From positions 496,001-560,000 of the forward strand of contig NW_024396743.1 in the NCBI RefSeq assembly GCF_004115215.2: 64,000 nt of DNA, given 5' to 3'. Shown here piece by piece: positions 22,386 through 34,945 of this stretch. The notes beneath the pieces were generated by a model that was given only the letters and a program-made list of their open reading frames with translations, was not told where the DNA came from and made no database searches. Position 1 is the stretch's first letter; every line of letters begins with the position of its first letter. This DNA is from Ornithorhynchus anatinus. Taxonomy: Eukaryota; Chordata; Mammalia; Monotremata; Ornithorhynchidae. The translations under genes were made by a program, and so were the position numbers.

Positions 22386-23865
22386 CATTCATCAGGGTGA
22401 CCCCAGCCCAGACGGACTCCGGACAACCCTTGGTTCTTGGGAGGATGACCGCACTGATTGATTAATTGGGCTTGGAGCGTGGAGCCAGTGACTGAGCTGC
22501 TGGAACTTTTGGAAACCCAAACCACTGCTAAAAGAATCCATCGGCCGGTGGCCTCCCCTCGCCATTCCGGGATGTCTGGGTTCAGGCTGGGTATTCCGAG
22601 GGGAAGGAGGAAGGCTGAGAGGGAAAGGGGAAAGAGGGGAACCCAGGGGTTCGAATATGCTCCCTCTCCTCCTAGGACGGCTGGGACCACTCGAGGCTGT
22701 GAGGGGGCGGGGCGGGACTCTTCCCCCCGGGCTGCTGGGATTTCAAGGATCTAAGGCAGTGTTCCAACCTTCCCACCCGACTGCCTCCCGGCCTTCAGCC
22801 CCCTTCCCCCTCCGCCTTGCCTCAGACCTTCGTCCGCCCTCCTTCCCCCCAACACGAGGCACAACCTTGCCTTCAAGGCTCTTCCACTGCTCAGCCTGGG
22901 CCCCCTCCTACCCTTCCTTCTCCCTCTTCTCCCCTCCATCGTCTCCAGAGTCTCCCACCCTTCCCAGTTCACAATCCTGCCTCCCCTGTCTCCCAGTCCC
23001 CTTCCAAACTGCTTCTTCAGGAAATGCAAGAGAGAGCCAGGGATTTCCAGGACGAAGGGGTTCAGCTTCACCCCCTCCTCGAGACTCCCTTAGTCCAAGG
23101 CTCAGGCCAACTTGTCCAGGGCCTCCGGACTGGGTCTTGTCCAGGGTCCCGGCCAGCCCGGAGCCAACTCCCCGCAGCCCCAGTTCCCAGCCCTTTGGAG
23201 GGCAGGGAAGAACCTCATCCATCTCTGGGCTGGGGTTGGAGGTGGGGTGGAGATGACATGGGGTCCTGCCCCTCCTCCCCAGCAGGACTCTGACCCCTGA
23301 CCCACAGAGAAGCAGGGAAGAGGGTTTTCGTCAGAGAGGTCTCAGAGACCCCCAACCTGCCTAACCCTCCCGGCCAGTGTCCAGGATCCACTCCCCAGCT
23401 CCCACCCCCGTCAGTGATGGTCCGTGGAGACCTTAGGCCTGAGAGGGCCGAATAGGAAGTCCCTTCCCTGTCCCCCCACCCTTCCGGCCCCGTGCCCCTC
23501 TAGAACACAGCTCTAAGCCTCTCGGGGGCCGGCCAGAGGGCTAGGACCTTACAGAGCCTCGGGCCGGCCCAGAGCAGGATAGCAAGGGTGATTGAGAGCG
23601 GCGTGACTCCCCCTAGCCCCCAGCCCTTGGTCCGCCCGGCACCACGGTCCCTGCCGACCAGAGCCTGGTCAGTCTGGCCCCGTGGACTGACCGACAGGCC
23701 AAATTTCAGCCACGGGTTCCCAGAAGCCCCCGGGGGCCGGACCCAGCCAGACTCATCCAGATTCCAACGGACACAGTCGTTGGATGATGTCTCCACAGAT
23801 GGATCCTGCAGGGGCGGGGGGTCCCTGGAGCCGAGGCGGGGTGGGCCGGGGCGCGGCCCCCTTCC
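22386..23865 (-). other. Probable FADS6 3' UTR
   Basis: Repeat-free, GC-rich sequence directly behind the FADS6 stop. No reading frame resembles a known protein. A 3' UTR of about 1.5 kb is inferred from lack of repeats and the ATTAAA at its far end. Confidence 0.4.
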
Positions 23866-26800
23866 TTACTGCAGGCCCACAAGCTCAGTGATGGGCGGGG
23901 CGTGAACCAACAATTCTTCGTAGCGCGACAGGAACAAACGCAGCCGAGACAGGTACGAGTCTTCGTTATACGGGAGCCGTTTCTCTCGCAGGAACCGTGA
24001 CACCAGGGGCTTCACCTTGGGGCGGGGGGAGGATGGACAGCCTGGTGAGAGAGGCCCTACTTCACTCCCCTCTCCCTCTCTGCCCCCGTCTCTGGGACCT
24101 GCCCCAACTTGGGAGCTCGAACAGTGCATGTCGCGGTCCAGGTGAGGCAGCTGGGCCGTCCTTGAACCGGGGTGAGCGGGATCACGGAGGGTCCCCAAGG
24201 ACCCCCAACAGCCAAGGGCCACTGCTCAGCCCTGCTCCTCCCCCCTGTGGACCTATTGAGCTCCCCTACAGCTGGCTCTGGGGAGGAGAAGGGCTGGCAG
24301 GGGGAACGAAGGCTACAGGTCCAGAGGGCTGGGGTCGGGGCTGAATAATAATAATAATAATAATAATGGTATTTGTTATGCACTTACTATGTGCCAGGCA
24401 CTGTTCTAGCGCTGGGGAGGTTACAAGCAAACCGGTTTGGACACAATCCCTGTCCCATGTGGGGCTCACAGTCTCAACTCCCATTTTACAAGTAAGGTAA
24501 CTGAAGCATAGAGAAGTGAAATAACTTGCCCAAGGGGCCCAGTGGGCAGCTCCCACGTCCCGCACCCTTCCCATGAGCACCTTCAGGCACATGTTGTCCG
24601 AGAGGCGCGGGAATAAGTGATGTTCCACGTGACAGCTGATGATGGAGTGGCCGAAGGCCCAGTCCAGCAGAGGGTTGCGGGGCAGGTTGAGGACCCCGAG
24701 GCTCATCAGGTGGATTCGCCGCGGCTTCTTCTCCGGGGAGAACATGGGCAGCCCGATGTGCTGAAACATTTGCGTTCGTGTGTTGGGGGGTGATGTACAC
24801 GCTGGGGCCACAGCTCCATCCCGGGCCCGGGTAATGGAACCGAGAGACAGAGAAGGAATCAGGTGTCCTCAGCCGCCCACATGCAGTCAGCTCTGCGGTG
24901 GAGCACCCCCCACCCTCACACACTCCAACAAACCCCACTGAGTTGAGACCCCGACCCCCAGAGACAGGGCTCCCCTCCCGCGGCCTGAGCCCACTGCAGG
25001 CCTGGTCTGCGGGGAAGCCGAAGGGGGAAGCCCGGTGGCGGTGGCGGGGAGAAGCCGTGGCTACCTGGAAGATGTTGACGTGTAGGTAGGGGTGGGCCAG
25101 CAGGGAGCGAGTGAGAACCATGCACAGTAGAGCGGAGGTGGTCGACTGGAACCCCGACACTCGCAGCAGCAGCCAGTAGTGAGAGCCGAGGCCCAGGGCC
25201 ATGAGGCTCAGGGTGCGAAGCGCCACCCGGGGCTCGGCCTCCTTCAGCAGCCCTGCAGGGAGGGAGCCGCCGCCCAGGTCAGCGGCCTCGGCCGGCCCCC
25301 GAGGGACCTGCTGGGGGATGAGGGAGCCCCCGCGCCTTGGGGTTGGCACCTGGGAAGGGTTGGCGCTTTGGCCATCCCTCCCACGGCAAGACCCGGAAGG
25401 CCGTCCCGCCGAGACCGGGAGGCAGGATCCGGGCTCCGACCGGCCCGGGCGCAGGGTTACAGGACCCCACCGTAGGAGTCGCCGGGGGTACCCACCGAGT
25501 GCCACCAGCGGGGTGAGGACAGGCAGTACGACGGGAGCGAGGAACATGTAGACGAAGCGGTTGAGGGAGGGCATTTTCCAGGTGCTCGAGTCCCCGAGGC
25601 CAAGCACGTTGGTATAGGCGTGGTGCAGCTTGACGTGACCGTGCGTGGCCTGGTCCGCCGAGAATGCCGTGCACACCTGGGGAGGGGACGAGGAGGAGCC
25701 GGAGCCAGGGCGGGGGTCCCTCAGGGGTCGCCCCACTCCCCCAAACCACGATCATTCTGTGGCAATAAGGCTCTGGAGTTTGGGAATCGAGGGGTGGGCA
25801 GAGCCTGGGGCAGACAGGTTTGGAGAGAGGGTGGAAGGGAAGGTGTCGGGGACAGCCAGACTCTCCCGACCCCGCAGGCCACGGGGCACGCCTGATGGAG
25901 AGCAGACAAGTCGGAGCAGAGGTGTCTCGGGGACGTGGCAAGGACAGATGGGGCTGTGGGACAGAGGTTTTGCTGCCAAGCCCAGGCCCAGCCAACATGG
26001 GGTCGAGCGGTCCGGGAGAGGGGAGTGTGGGCAGGGGATCCTCGGCGTGTCCTGGCAGCAGTCCTCCCCATAGGGTCACTCAGGCACCCTCAGGGCTTCG
26101 TGCTTCCCTGGCTTCTGTCCAGGCCAGCAGTCAGTCAGACGCGTGGGCGAGAGAGGGACGTGGGGTAGGTCCTCCAAGCCCCGATTGCACAATGCTCAGG
26201 AGGATGGGGCCAACTCACCAGGCCCTCTGGGATCAAGCTGGAGACCAGGATGGGAGACGAAGCTTAGGTAGTACCTTTTTTTTAAAATGGTATTTGTTGG
26301 ACATTTACTGTTTGCCAGGCACTTACTAAACCCTGGGGTAGAGACAAGCTAATCTCCCAGTCTTAATCTCCATTTTACAGATGAGGTAATTGAGGCCCAG
26401 AGAAGTGAAGTGACTGGCCCAGGGTCACACAGCAGAGAAGTGGCTGAGTCGGGATTAGAACCCAGGTCCTCTGACTCTCAGGCCCGCGCTCTATCCACTG
26501 ACCACGCTGCTTCTCGTCTCGTGTCCCAAAGGGATCGGCACCCTGGGCCAGCTGTGCAGGGGAAAGGCAGTGGCGTGGGCACACAAACTGACACATTCGC
26601 GCTCACGCACAGGCAGGCACGCTGCACATACGCAGGCGTAGACCCCATCTCACCTCCACGAAGAAGAGCACCCAGACCCGGCTCCAGCCCTTGGAGCTGG
26701 TGAGGGCGCCGTGGACGGCCAGGTGGCTCCCCTTGACGGTCATCGTGCTGTGGACCACGCCCAGGATGGCGATGCCCAGCGCGAAGACGGGGACGCACTC

Positions 26801-28196
26801 GGAGCGCAGACACAGGAACCCTGCGGGCAGGGGTGGGACAGAACCCCAGGTTCATCCGTTCGAATCCACCCTCCCCACCAGAGCCACGGGCAACTCCGAC
26901 CTGCCTAGGGCCTCGCCCCCGACTCGGATGGGATCCTCAGCTCAGGATGCCGAGAGGAGTCCTAGCCCCCATCCCTGGAGAATAAGATGGGGCACCCCAG
27001 CATCCCGGCCCCCCCCCCTCCTGTTTTTATCCTGTTCGGGTCCTCCCTGAATCCGGTCCCTCTCGGTCGACAGGGAGGGGGAGGGAGAAACTGCTACCAG
27101 ACCCAAGAGGCAACCCTCTGGTCATCCTGGATTTGAGGCGAAAGCCCTCAGATATAATGCCCACCTCCAACCCTAGAATCCCCCGGTATCTGAGCACCTA
27201 GGGTCAACCTAGACCCCTCTCCTCCCCGTCAAACACAGGCAGCCAACGGCCTTGGGGAGTCCACGCTGCAGACACCCCCCACTTCGGGCCCAGCTCTGAA
27301 CCGGGGCTTCCCCCCACAAAGCCTGGGACTTGGGGACTAGGACTTGGCAGCACCCGGTTTGTTTGCGTATTTGTTTTATGGTACTTGATAAGCCCTTACT
27401 GTGTCCAACAGTGCGCTGAGCGCTGGAGTAGGTCCAAATCAATAAGGTCGGACACAGTCCCTGTCCCGCGTGGGGTTCACAGTCTTAAGTAGGAGGGAGA
27501 ACGGATTTTGAATCCCCATTTTACAGCAGAGGGTACTGAGGCACAGAGAGGTTAAGTGACTTGCCCAAGGTCACACAGGAAGCGCCTGGCAGAGCCGGCG
27601 TTAGAACCCAGGTCCTCTATCCTCTAGGCCAGGCTGCTGCTTTGCTAATTCCCCCTCCCTCCCCAGGCGCTCGGCCCAGCCCCCCTCGCCCTCAGCCCGA
27701 CGGTCGGCGGGGGTCCGGCCGAGGTCCGGGCGGTCGCGGGGCCTGCGGCGGCCCCGCACCGTCCTTTCCGCGCCGCAGGACGGCCGGGGGTGGGTGGATC
27801 CTCATCGTCCGTCTCCCCTCCTCCATCCTCCTCCTCCCTGCGGCACCGCCACCCCCAGCTCCCCAAAATGACCCGTGCCCGGGAAGGGCGCCGAGGGGGT
27901 GGGGGAGGGAAACTGAGGCGCGGGTCACCTGCGGGCAGGGCCAGGAAGCTGAGGAGGAGGATGAAGCAGTCCAAGCCTCGCCGGTCCCACCAGCCGCTGG
28001 CCCGCACCGCCTCTGTCACCAGCGCCTCCAGCTCGCCCATCAGTCGCTCTCCGTCGCCGCCGGCCGGCTCCGACTCGGTCCTCCCCGGGCTACCGTCGCC
28101 CTCGGCGCGGCCGCGGTCCCCGTTCCGGGCCGGGGAGGGTCCGGGGGTCCTCGCCATCCGCCGGTCACCGGGGTCTGGGCGCCCCCCGGCCTCCAT
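23866..28196 (-). CDS. FADS6: FADS6, fatty acid desaturase family member 6
   Basis: Membrane di-iron desaturase-like protein of the endoplasmic reticulum; its substrate is not settled in the literature I know. Exons: 27929-28196, 26654-26820, 25496-25676, 25065-25252, 24581-24760, 23866-24015. The sum is 1134 bases, 377 residues, with all phases joining. Histidine boxes: [10 protein letters not shown] (exon 2), [12 protein letters not shown] (exon 3), and [15 protein letters not shown] (exon 5). Hydrophobic segments include [16 protein letters not shown] and [18 protein letters not shown]. No cytochrome b5 domain, as in mammalian FADS6. The end is [11 protein letters not shown], the same as human. 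The start at 28196 has a good context (gcgggcATGg); an in-frame ATG at 28157 is an alternative. The N-terminus ([13 protein letters not shown]) differs from the human EPT repeats. Confidence 0.95.
24342..24540 (-). mobile_element. Mon-1 CORE-SINE, FADS6 intron 5
   Basis: (AAT)n tail at 24342-24366, then 'tatttgttatgcacttacta'. Ends about 40 bases from the exon 5 donor at 24580. Confidence 0.85.
26285..26520 (-). mobile_element. Mon-1 CORE-SINE, FADS6 intron 2
   Basis: 'ggtatttgttggacatttac' through 'gggtcacacagcagagaagt' to head 'ccacgctgcttctc'. Confidence 0.85.
27365..27640 (-). mobile_element. Mon-1 CORE-SINE, FADS6 intron 1
   Basis: 'gacttgcccaaggtcacaca' and 'cagtcttaagtaggaggg'. Nearly complete. 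Confidence 0.85.
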
Positions 28197-28450
28197 GCCC
28201 GCTGGCCCCCGCGGGGTCCCGGAGGCCGGGCCGAAGGGACGGACGTCCAGCGGTCGGCCGAGATGCCGGGGGCGAGGGGCGAAGGCGAGGTAGAGGAGCT
28301 GAGGGCGGGGAGGGGCGGACCCGGGGCTGGGCCGCGGGGCGCCGGAGGGGAGCCGGGCTGGGAGGAGCCGGGATCCTGGCAGCGGAGAGGCTTTCCGCAG
28401 TCCGGGATGGGGCTGAGACTCACAGAGGAAAGGACAAGTTGGATGACCAC
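27655..28450 (-). promoter_or_regulatory. CpG-rich block over FADS6 exon 1
   Basis: CpG-dense sequence spanning FADS6 exon 1 and its flanks; no TATA box noticed. Promoter assignment is inferred from overlap with the first coding exon. Confidence 0.5.
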
Positions 28451-28759
28451 TAGGAGGAGGAGGTGCAGCAGCAGCCGGGTGGGCCCCGGGGGTCACCGAG
28501 GGACCTGCCCTGCCCCCAGGACCATTTCTCTCGGTGACGAAGTCCCTTCCGGGACCCCCTTTGAGAGAGAACTAGCTGCCCACTCCTCCTCCCGTCAGAG
28601 AGGCACAGGACAGCGACCGAAGGCTAGGCGGAGAAACGGACACCGTCCGAGACCGGCAGGGGAGGACCCCCTGAAAAAGTCTGCTCTCAACCCATTGTCT
28701 ATTTCCAGGTGTCGGACCCGCCCCCTCCGAGGAGAGAAACAGAGACACAGACACACGAG

Positions 28760-28925
28760 TCGCTTCGCTTCTCTGGGCCTCAGTGACCTCATCTGTAAAA
28801 TGGGGATTAAGACCGTGAGCCCCATGTAGGACACGGACCGTATCCTTCCGGATTAGGTTGTATCCACCCCAGAGTTTAGTACACTGCCCGGCGCACATCG
28901 TCAGCGCTTAACAGATACAGTTTAA
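28760..28925 (+). mobile_element. Mon-1 CORE-SINE, 5'-truncated
   Basis: 'tgacctcatctgtaaaatgg' to 'cagcgcttaacagatacag'. Confidence 0.8.
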
Positions 28926-29124
28926 AAAAGATAGGGAGAGAGACTCACACCAGAGTGTGCAGAGACAAGGGGAATCGAGGAAAGGACCGGAGGAGTGTGG
29001 AGCTGGAGATGAGGACGGAAAGCGAGTTTCACCGCCCCGGTTCCCTCCCCGTAGCGACTCCCCCAACCCCACTCCCTGCCCCCCACCTGTCTCCCCAGAC
29101 TTTTCCAGGCTGATCCTGCCCCAA

Positions 29125-29330
29125 TTTGGTCTAATGATATTTGTGGTGTTTGTTAGGCGCTTACTGTGTGCCGAGCACCGTTCCAAGCGCTGGGGTAGGT
29201 ACGAGGGAGAGAGAACAGATATTTCATCCCCGATTTATTGAAGAGAAAACCCAGGCGCAGAAAAGTGAGGAAACTTGCCCAAGGTCACACAGCAGGCAAG
29301 TAAGTAGCAGATCTGGGATTAGAACTAATG
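29125..29330 (-). mobile_element. Mon-1 CORE-SINE, antisense
   Basis: 'gtttgttaggcgcttactgt' through 'aggtcacacagcaggcaagt'. Directly abuts an L2 end. Confidence 0.8.
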
Positions 29331-29332
29331 TA

Positions 29333-29500
29333 TCAATTAGTCAGTGGGATTTACTGAGCGCTTACTGTGTGCAGAACACTATTCTAATCACTTGGAACGA
29401 TACAACAGAGTTGATAGACATGATCCCATCCTCAAGGAGCTCACAGTCTACAAAGGGGAGTCAGATATTAAAAGAGACTACGGAGAGGAACGATAGTTGA
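29333..29500 (-). mobile_element. L2 3' end, antisense
   Basis: 'gggatttactgagcgcttac' and 'aaggagctcacagtctacaa'. Confidence 0.75.
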
Positions 29501-30469
29501 TTAATAGGGGAAAGAGTAGACTCAGCCCATCTTAGTTTCCTTAGGCAACTTTGTCCTTGCAGGGCGGAGCCGGGAAACGCGGGGCACGATTCTGGGCCAA
29601 CCACCTCTCACACAGCCTCTCCTTCCCGCATCCCCTCCCCCGGAGCGCTCCGCCCCTCCCGCCCCTGCCAGGGCATGAGCCCCGGGGCTGAGGGCTTTGG
29701 GTCTGGGTCATGCCTAGACCTGGCCTAATGGTCGGCCCCGCCCTCTGGCAGCCTGGAAGGGTCAGGTGAACTTTAATGGAGTGACGAGGCCGCGGGGCCC
29801 CCTTGGGCAGATAACTACCACCCGGCCCTGCCCATCAGTGATCGTCCCACGATCCCACCGAGCCCACTCACCAGGGAATTCATTCTCCCCTGGGGCGGAG
29901 AGAGACCTGGAGCCGGAGGCGGAGGGGCGGGGGGCCCAGGACAGTGGGTTCAAGATAGGGATTAGGGTTCCGGACCTGGGGATCCGGGGGCCGTTGATGC
30001 GGAGAATCGCTGTACTGTTCCCACCGGCCTCTCGAGCCCCCACCCCTGCCCCACCTTCAGCCCCATTCTCCAGCTCCCACACGTGCCAGGCGTAGGGGGC
30101 GAGGGGGCATCACCTAAGGGTCTGGACTGGAGCAGCCAGGTATGGTGGAGTCTAGTCAGACTGGGGCTGAGCCAGTCCCCGAGGCCAGGGGTGTGGTGGT
30201 GGGGTGCCCCTGAAGATGTTGTCGAGGGCTGGGGGGCAGGAGCCCCACAGGGCCTACACGTGCCAGGGACCGTCCCCTCGCCCCTGGCTTCCCGCCTCCC
30301 ACACCTCGGGGGTAATACCTGAGGGAACTTGGGCAAGCCGTGTGAGGATGTGAGGATAATTTGGGCACGGATGTGGGCAATGGTGAAGATAAGATGCTCC
30401 AGTCCTCTTCACCACTGCTGCTGATTCAGATCTTTATCTCCCGGTTTGTTGGGGTTAATTGTTGTTATT

Positions 30470-30605
30470 GGACAGATGGAGGGAAGTGGGGAGGGGAGAG
30501 ACAGGAGGGAAGGGAGAGGGGTGAGAGGGAAGAGAGGAGAGAGAAAGGGAGGAAGGAGAGAGGGACGGGAGGGAGAGGAAGAAGGAAATAGTTGGATGTA
30601 AGAAG
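30470..30605 (+). repeat. Polypurine GGGAGA-rich tract
   Basis: About 130 bases of nearly pure A/G ('gagagaaagggaggaaggag'). Confidence 0.65.
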
Positions 30606-30796
30606 GGAGGAGGGTTTAGGGACTGTTGGGGGAGGGCAGGGAAGAGGAATGACCAATGAAGTGATTAGAAGTAGAGGCCAGGGTTGAAGGGATTAGGTGT
30701 TTTGAGGCTCTTTAATCCCTTGAGTCCCTCGAGGAGGGAGACGGAGTAATGAGGGAGGGGGCCACAAGGCAAGTGAAGGTCCGGGGACTTCAGTGA

Positions 30797-31045
30797 GAAG
30801 CGGTGTGGCTCAGTGGAAAGAGCCCGGGCTTGGGTTAGGGTTCTAATCCCAGATCTGCCACTTGTCAGCTGTGTGACCTTGGGCAAGTCATTTCACTTCT
30901 CTGTGTCTCAGTTACCTCATCTGTAAAATGGGGATTAAGACTGTGAGCCTCACGTGGGACAACCTGATTACCCTGTATCTATCCCAGCGCTTAAAACGAT
31001 GCTCTGCACATAGTAAGCGCTTAACAAATACCAACATTGTTTTTA
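30797..31045 (+). mobile_element. Mon-1 CORE-SINE, full length
   Basis: Head 'agaagcggtgtggctcagtg', tail 'agcgcttaacaaataccaac'. Confidence 0.9.
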
Positions 31046-31049
31046 TTAT

Positions 31050-31172
31050 TATTTGTAAAATGGGGGTGGAGGCTGTGAGCCCTATGTGGAACAAACTGAT
31101 TACCTTGTATCTACCCCAGCGATTAGAACAGTGCTTGGCACATAGTAAGTGCTTAACAATTATTATTATTAT
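31050..31172 (+). mobile_element. Mon-1 3' half, tandem to the previous copy
   Basis: Restarts at 'tgtaaaatgggggtggaggc' directly after the first copy's tail and ends in (TTA)n. A second, more diverged 3' half. Confidence 0.75.
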
Positions 31173-31739
31173 TCAGTTCTGTTTATAACTTTTTCTTCCC
31201 TCCCTCAGCCCCCGCCCCGAGCTGCAGCCCAATTTCAACCCCACCTTCAACCCAGGAGTCTGTGAGGCTGCCAGCCAGGTCCCGGCTGCCCAGAGAGGCC
31301 AACTGACATTATTCACCAGGGTGGGGCTGGCCCTGGGGCTCCCTGGGGAGCAGGTGTCCAGTAGGAGCCCAGCTCAGATCCCGGCCCCAGCTTGGCTTGG
31401 CAGTGCCCTGAGCTAGCTCCCTGGCAGTGCGGCCCACACTCGGGGCTGGGCCAGCACCCTTTCCACGGGCCTGGTCCCAGGACAGAGCCCTGCCCTCTGC
31501 CCCAGCCCGCCTGAACTTTGACCGCAGCCAGCTCTTCGGCCTCAGCCCCTGACACGGCTCCACCCACCCTTCCGCCAGGCATGGCCTCCTGCGAGGCAGT
31601 AAGGTCAGTGACTGCAGCCTCCACACCTCGTGTGGCTTGGGCTGGGGTGTGTGTGTGTGGGAGGGGGGCGTTAGACCTTTCTTCTGAATGCCCAATTACT
31701 CAGCCCCGGGGGCAGGGGGGTTGGGATGACTGTCCCTAT

Positions 31740-31800
31740 TTTGTAGATGGTAAAATTGAGGCCCAGAAAGGTTAAATAGCTTAACCTAGGTCACATGTCA
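31740..31800 (-). mobile_element. Old MIR/CORE-SINE fragment
   Basis: 'aaaattgaggcccagaaagg' and 'taacctaggtcacat'. Strongly diverged. Confidence 0.5.
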
Positions 31801-33204
31801 TCGCAGAGGTGCCTTGAGGCCAGAGCCCCTGGATGAATGTTGGGAAACTGGACCAGATGTCTGATGCTGCCCTGGGGCTGGAGAGGACTACTTGTGCTGG
31901 AGTTGACCATGGGGAGGTGAGGAAGGAGGAAGGCAGGGTGGTTGGGAGCCCAATGGAGGCTTTGACTCAGGCCCTGCCCTTCATCACACGTCCCGCCCCC
32001 TCACCCGGGTCCCTGCCCGGGTCTGGTCTACCTTGCCTCCACCCCACCCGAGCAGGCGCCCAGGGACCCGAGCCGTGAGCTCTCTGCGTGCAAGCTCTGG
32101 TCACCGGCCTCCGGTGCAAAGCAAGAGAGCAAAGATCAAACGATTCGGAACGAGCCCTGGCCAAGGTCTTGTCTTCCCTCATCTCATAGTCCAGGGCCTA
32201 TTTCCGCTGACTCATCCCACGAGCTCCCCCCTCTTTCCCGGGAAGACTCAGTTTCCCCACTGGCGCCGGGAGCGGTTAATTGGCATGGGGGAGATGTTTG
32301 GGCGGGTCCAGTGGCCTGAACTGGGGCTCTGATCTCAGGGGCAGGGTGGCGGGGGAGAAGGGATGACAGGTCAGCACAAAACGATCTCAAAGAAAGCACT
32401 GCACGCACAACAAATTGCAGTCTGTACTCCAGTTGGTGGAAGAGAAGGGCAGCAGAGAAGATCAAAATCTCACAGGGCCTGGCTCCCCTAGCCTCTGCTG
32501 GGGCCTTCACTGCCTCCAGAGGTGATTTATCTCTCAGGAATGGAGCCTTGAAAATGCTCCATAGTCACTGAGAGTAGAGCTTGAGCAAAGGAGCTGAAAT
32601 TGCAGCAAGAGGGATTTAGGTTACCTGGAAGGAAGAACTTAGCACACACCCAATTCTGGAATGGGATGTGAGTGTGTGTGTGTGTGAGTGTGCGTGCACA
32701 TGAAATCTCCATATCTGAGGAGTAGAATAAGAACCCCATAGGGCTGGGCTGGATCAGATGGAGTCCTACCAGGGGCAGACTCCGGGTGAGATGGTTGAAA
32801 GAGCTCCCTTCCGGCCTGGCTTCCTCAGCGTTAAGGTTAGACCGCGGCCAGCCTTCATGGGTCTCCAGAAGTCATCTCGTGGCGTCATCAGAGCCCGCTC
32901 CCAGGCCCGCTCCCAGGCTCCAAGCAAGGTGACATCACAGCCCATTTGGGACAGGATGAGGTCCCTGAATAGCCTGTCCCAGAACCTGTCTTTGTCTCCA
33001 CTGGATATTCCTCCCCACATCTGCCCTGACTCCCTCCTACTGCAGTTGGTTTATGTCTTCTGGTTCAGGTTGCAGTGGGGTTGAATGACAGCTGGTCCCC
33101 CTGTTCCTTCCTGAACCCCAAGGTCCTTGTTCCCTGAGGAATAGGGCAGATACTACCTGGGGCTTTTCAACCCTGCAGTCCACATTTAATCAGGCCTCAT
33201 TCCT

Positions 33205-33275
33205 CAGTGCAGAGTGCTGTACTGAGCACTTGGGAGAGTGCTTAGTAGTCCTTAGACCTGATCCCTGTCCTCAAC
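33205..33275 (-). mobile_element. Old L2 3' end fragment
   Basis: 'tactgagcacttgggagag' and 'tgatccctgtcctcaa'. Diverged. Confidence 0.5.
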
Positions 33276-34509
33276 ATATTAATGGCTTGGGCTGGCAGAA
33301 GCGGGGAGTGGAGACGGTGGCTGTGACTATCTGGCTCTGAGAGGGAAAAAGCAGGTCACGCCCCCCACCCCTAGCTGGGAATAGCTCCAGGGGGCCCTTC
33401 CAGGTCCGGTCCGAGACAGCCTCAGGAGCAGAGCCTGAGGAGTAGGGGAGAAGGGCAGAGCCCACTTGTCTTTACAAGCTGAAAGACATAGTGTCTACAG
33501 ACAGAGACACCAGTCTCTCAGTCTTCCCACTAGCAAGGCCCCTCTCCAGAGCCCTGACCTTGGCTCCTGAAAGACTTGCAGCCTTGCTAAATTTCTTCCT
33601 CTTTATGTGTCTCGGCCTGTGTCTCCTTGGCCGGCCACGGGGAAGCCTTAAACTAGGACTGGGGCTTTAACTCTGGTCACCTCGGCCCTGCCTGGTGATG
33701 ATCACTACCGCAGGCCATAGGGTCAAAACCGAGGCCTTCACTCTTCCTCCCCTCCTCGCTAGCCCTTATGTCCCTCCAGTCGTCCCAAGCTCTCGTTCCC
33801 TCTCCCCGTCCCGAGGTCAGCGTCCTTGGCGAGACAGATGGGGGAGAGCAGCCGGTGACGCCAGGATCAGCTCAATAGGAGAGAGAATGCCCTGGCAAAC
33901 TTTGTCCAGACCCTTCCCTGCCCCCTCCCAATGACGACCAAACTGCCTCTGGTTTGGGCCAGGAGGGTGAGCTCCTCCCCCACACCCCCGCTCACGCGGG
34001 AAGTCTCCCCAAATCTACAGGAGGTCGAGTAAGCCTCCAGACCAAACCAGGAAACCCAGTTCTGCTGTGGGGAGGGGGCGGGATTCTGGCCTGAAGTCTA
34101 AAACTGAACCCACTCTATGACCAGACTGAACCCCTAAATCCAGGACCGACTCTATCTTTTGGGGGCTCTTCACCCCAGAGAAGACCCACAACTGAGGTAG
34201 CCTCTCCAGGGCCCTCCCCGGGCCAGACCTGCAGTCCCAAGGATGAGGCGGACTAGCACTGGCCTCTAGGGTCTAAAGGGGTCAGCACCACCAGCAGGCC
34301 GCGGTCCAGGCCCAAACCCCCAAATGCCACCCTGAGTTCTTTTCTGGGGTCCCAGCTCCCTCTTTTGATCACACAGAGCATGACCTCCCCAAGGCTTGGA
34401 GGGAGAGGGTAGAGGCGTTTGGGGGGAGTTCTGAGGGGATCAAGAGAGCCTTTCCAGGCGGTGCTGAAGACTGGGGATAATGGCTGAGAGGCTCCCAGCA
34501 TCAGGAGTC

Positions 34510-34945
34510 CGGAGAGGGGAGAGGGGTTCTAATGCCGACTCTGCCAGTTGTCTGCTGTGAGACCTTGGGCAGGTCATTAGTGGAAAGAACCCGGGCTTGG
34601 GAGTCAGAGGTCGTGGGTTCTAATCCCGGCTCCGCCGCTTGTCAGCTGTGTAACTTTGGGCAAGTCACTTAACTTCTCTGTGACTCAGTTACCTCACCTG
34701 TAAAATGGGGATGAAGACTGTGAGCCCTACGTGGGACAACCTGAATACTTGTATCTACCCCAGTGCTTAGAACAGTGCTCAGCACATAGTAAGCACTTAA
34801 ATACCAACATTATTATTATTTAACTTCTCAGTTGCCCCATGTAAAATAGGGATTAAGATTTTGAGCACCATGTGGGACACGGACTGCGTCCAACCGGCTT
34901 AGCTTGTATTTACCCCGGTGCTTAACCAATTCCATAAAAAAAAGG
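34510..34945 (+). mobile_element. Mon-1 SINE nested inside an older Mon-1 SINE
   Basis: The outer copy is in two parts (about 34515-34577 and 34826-34945) that join at 'cttgggcaggtcatt' / 'aacttctcagttgcccca'. The inner copy (34578-34822) starts 'agtggaaagaacccgggctt' and ends in (ATT)n. Both run on the plus strand. Confidence 0.8.

Noticed and set aside
27561-28829. A 422-residue plus-strand frame
   Set aside because: Antisense to FADS6 exon 1 and its CpG-rich flanks, starting in a SINE and ending in another.
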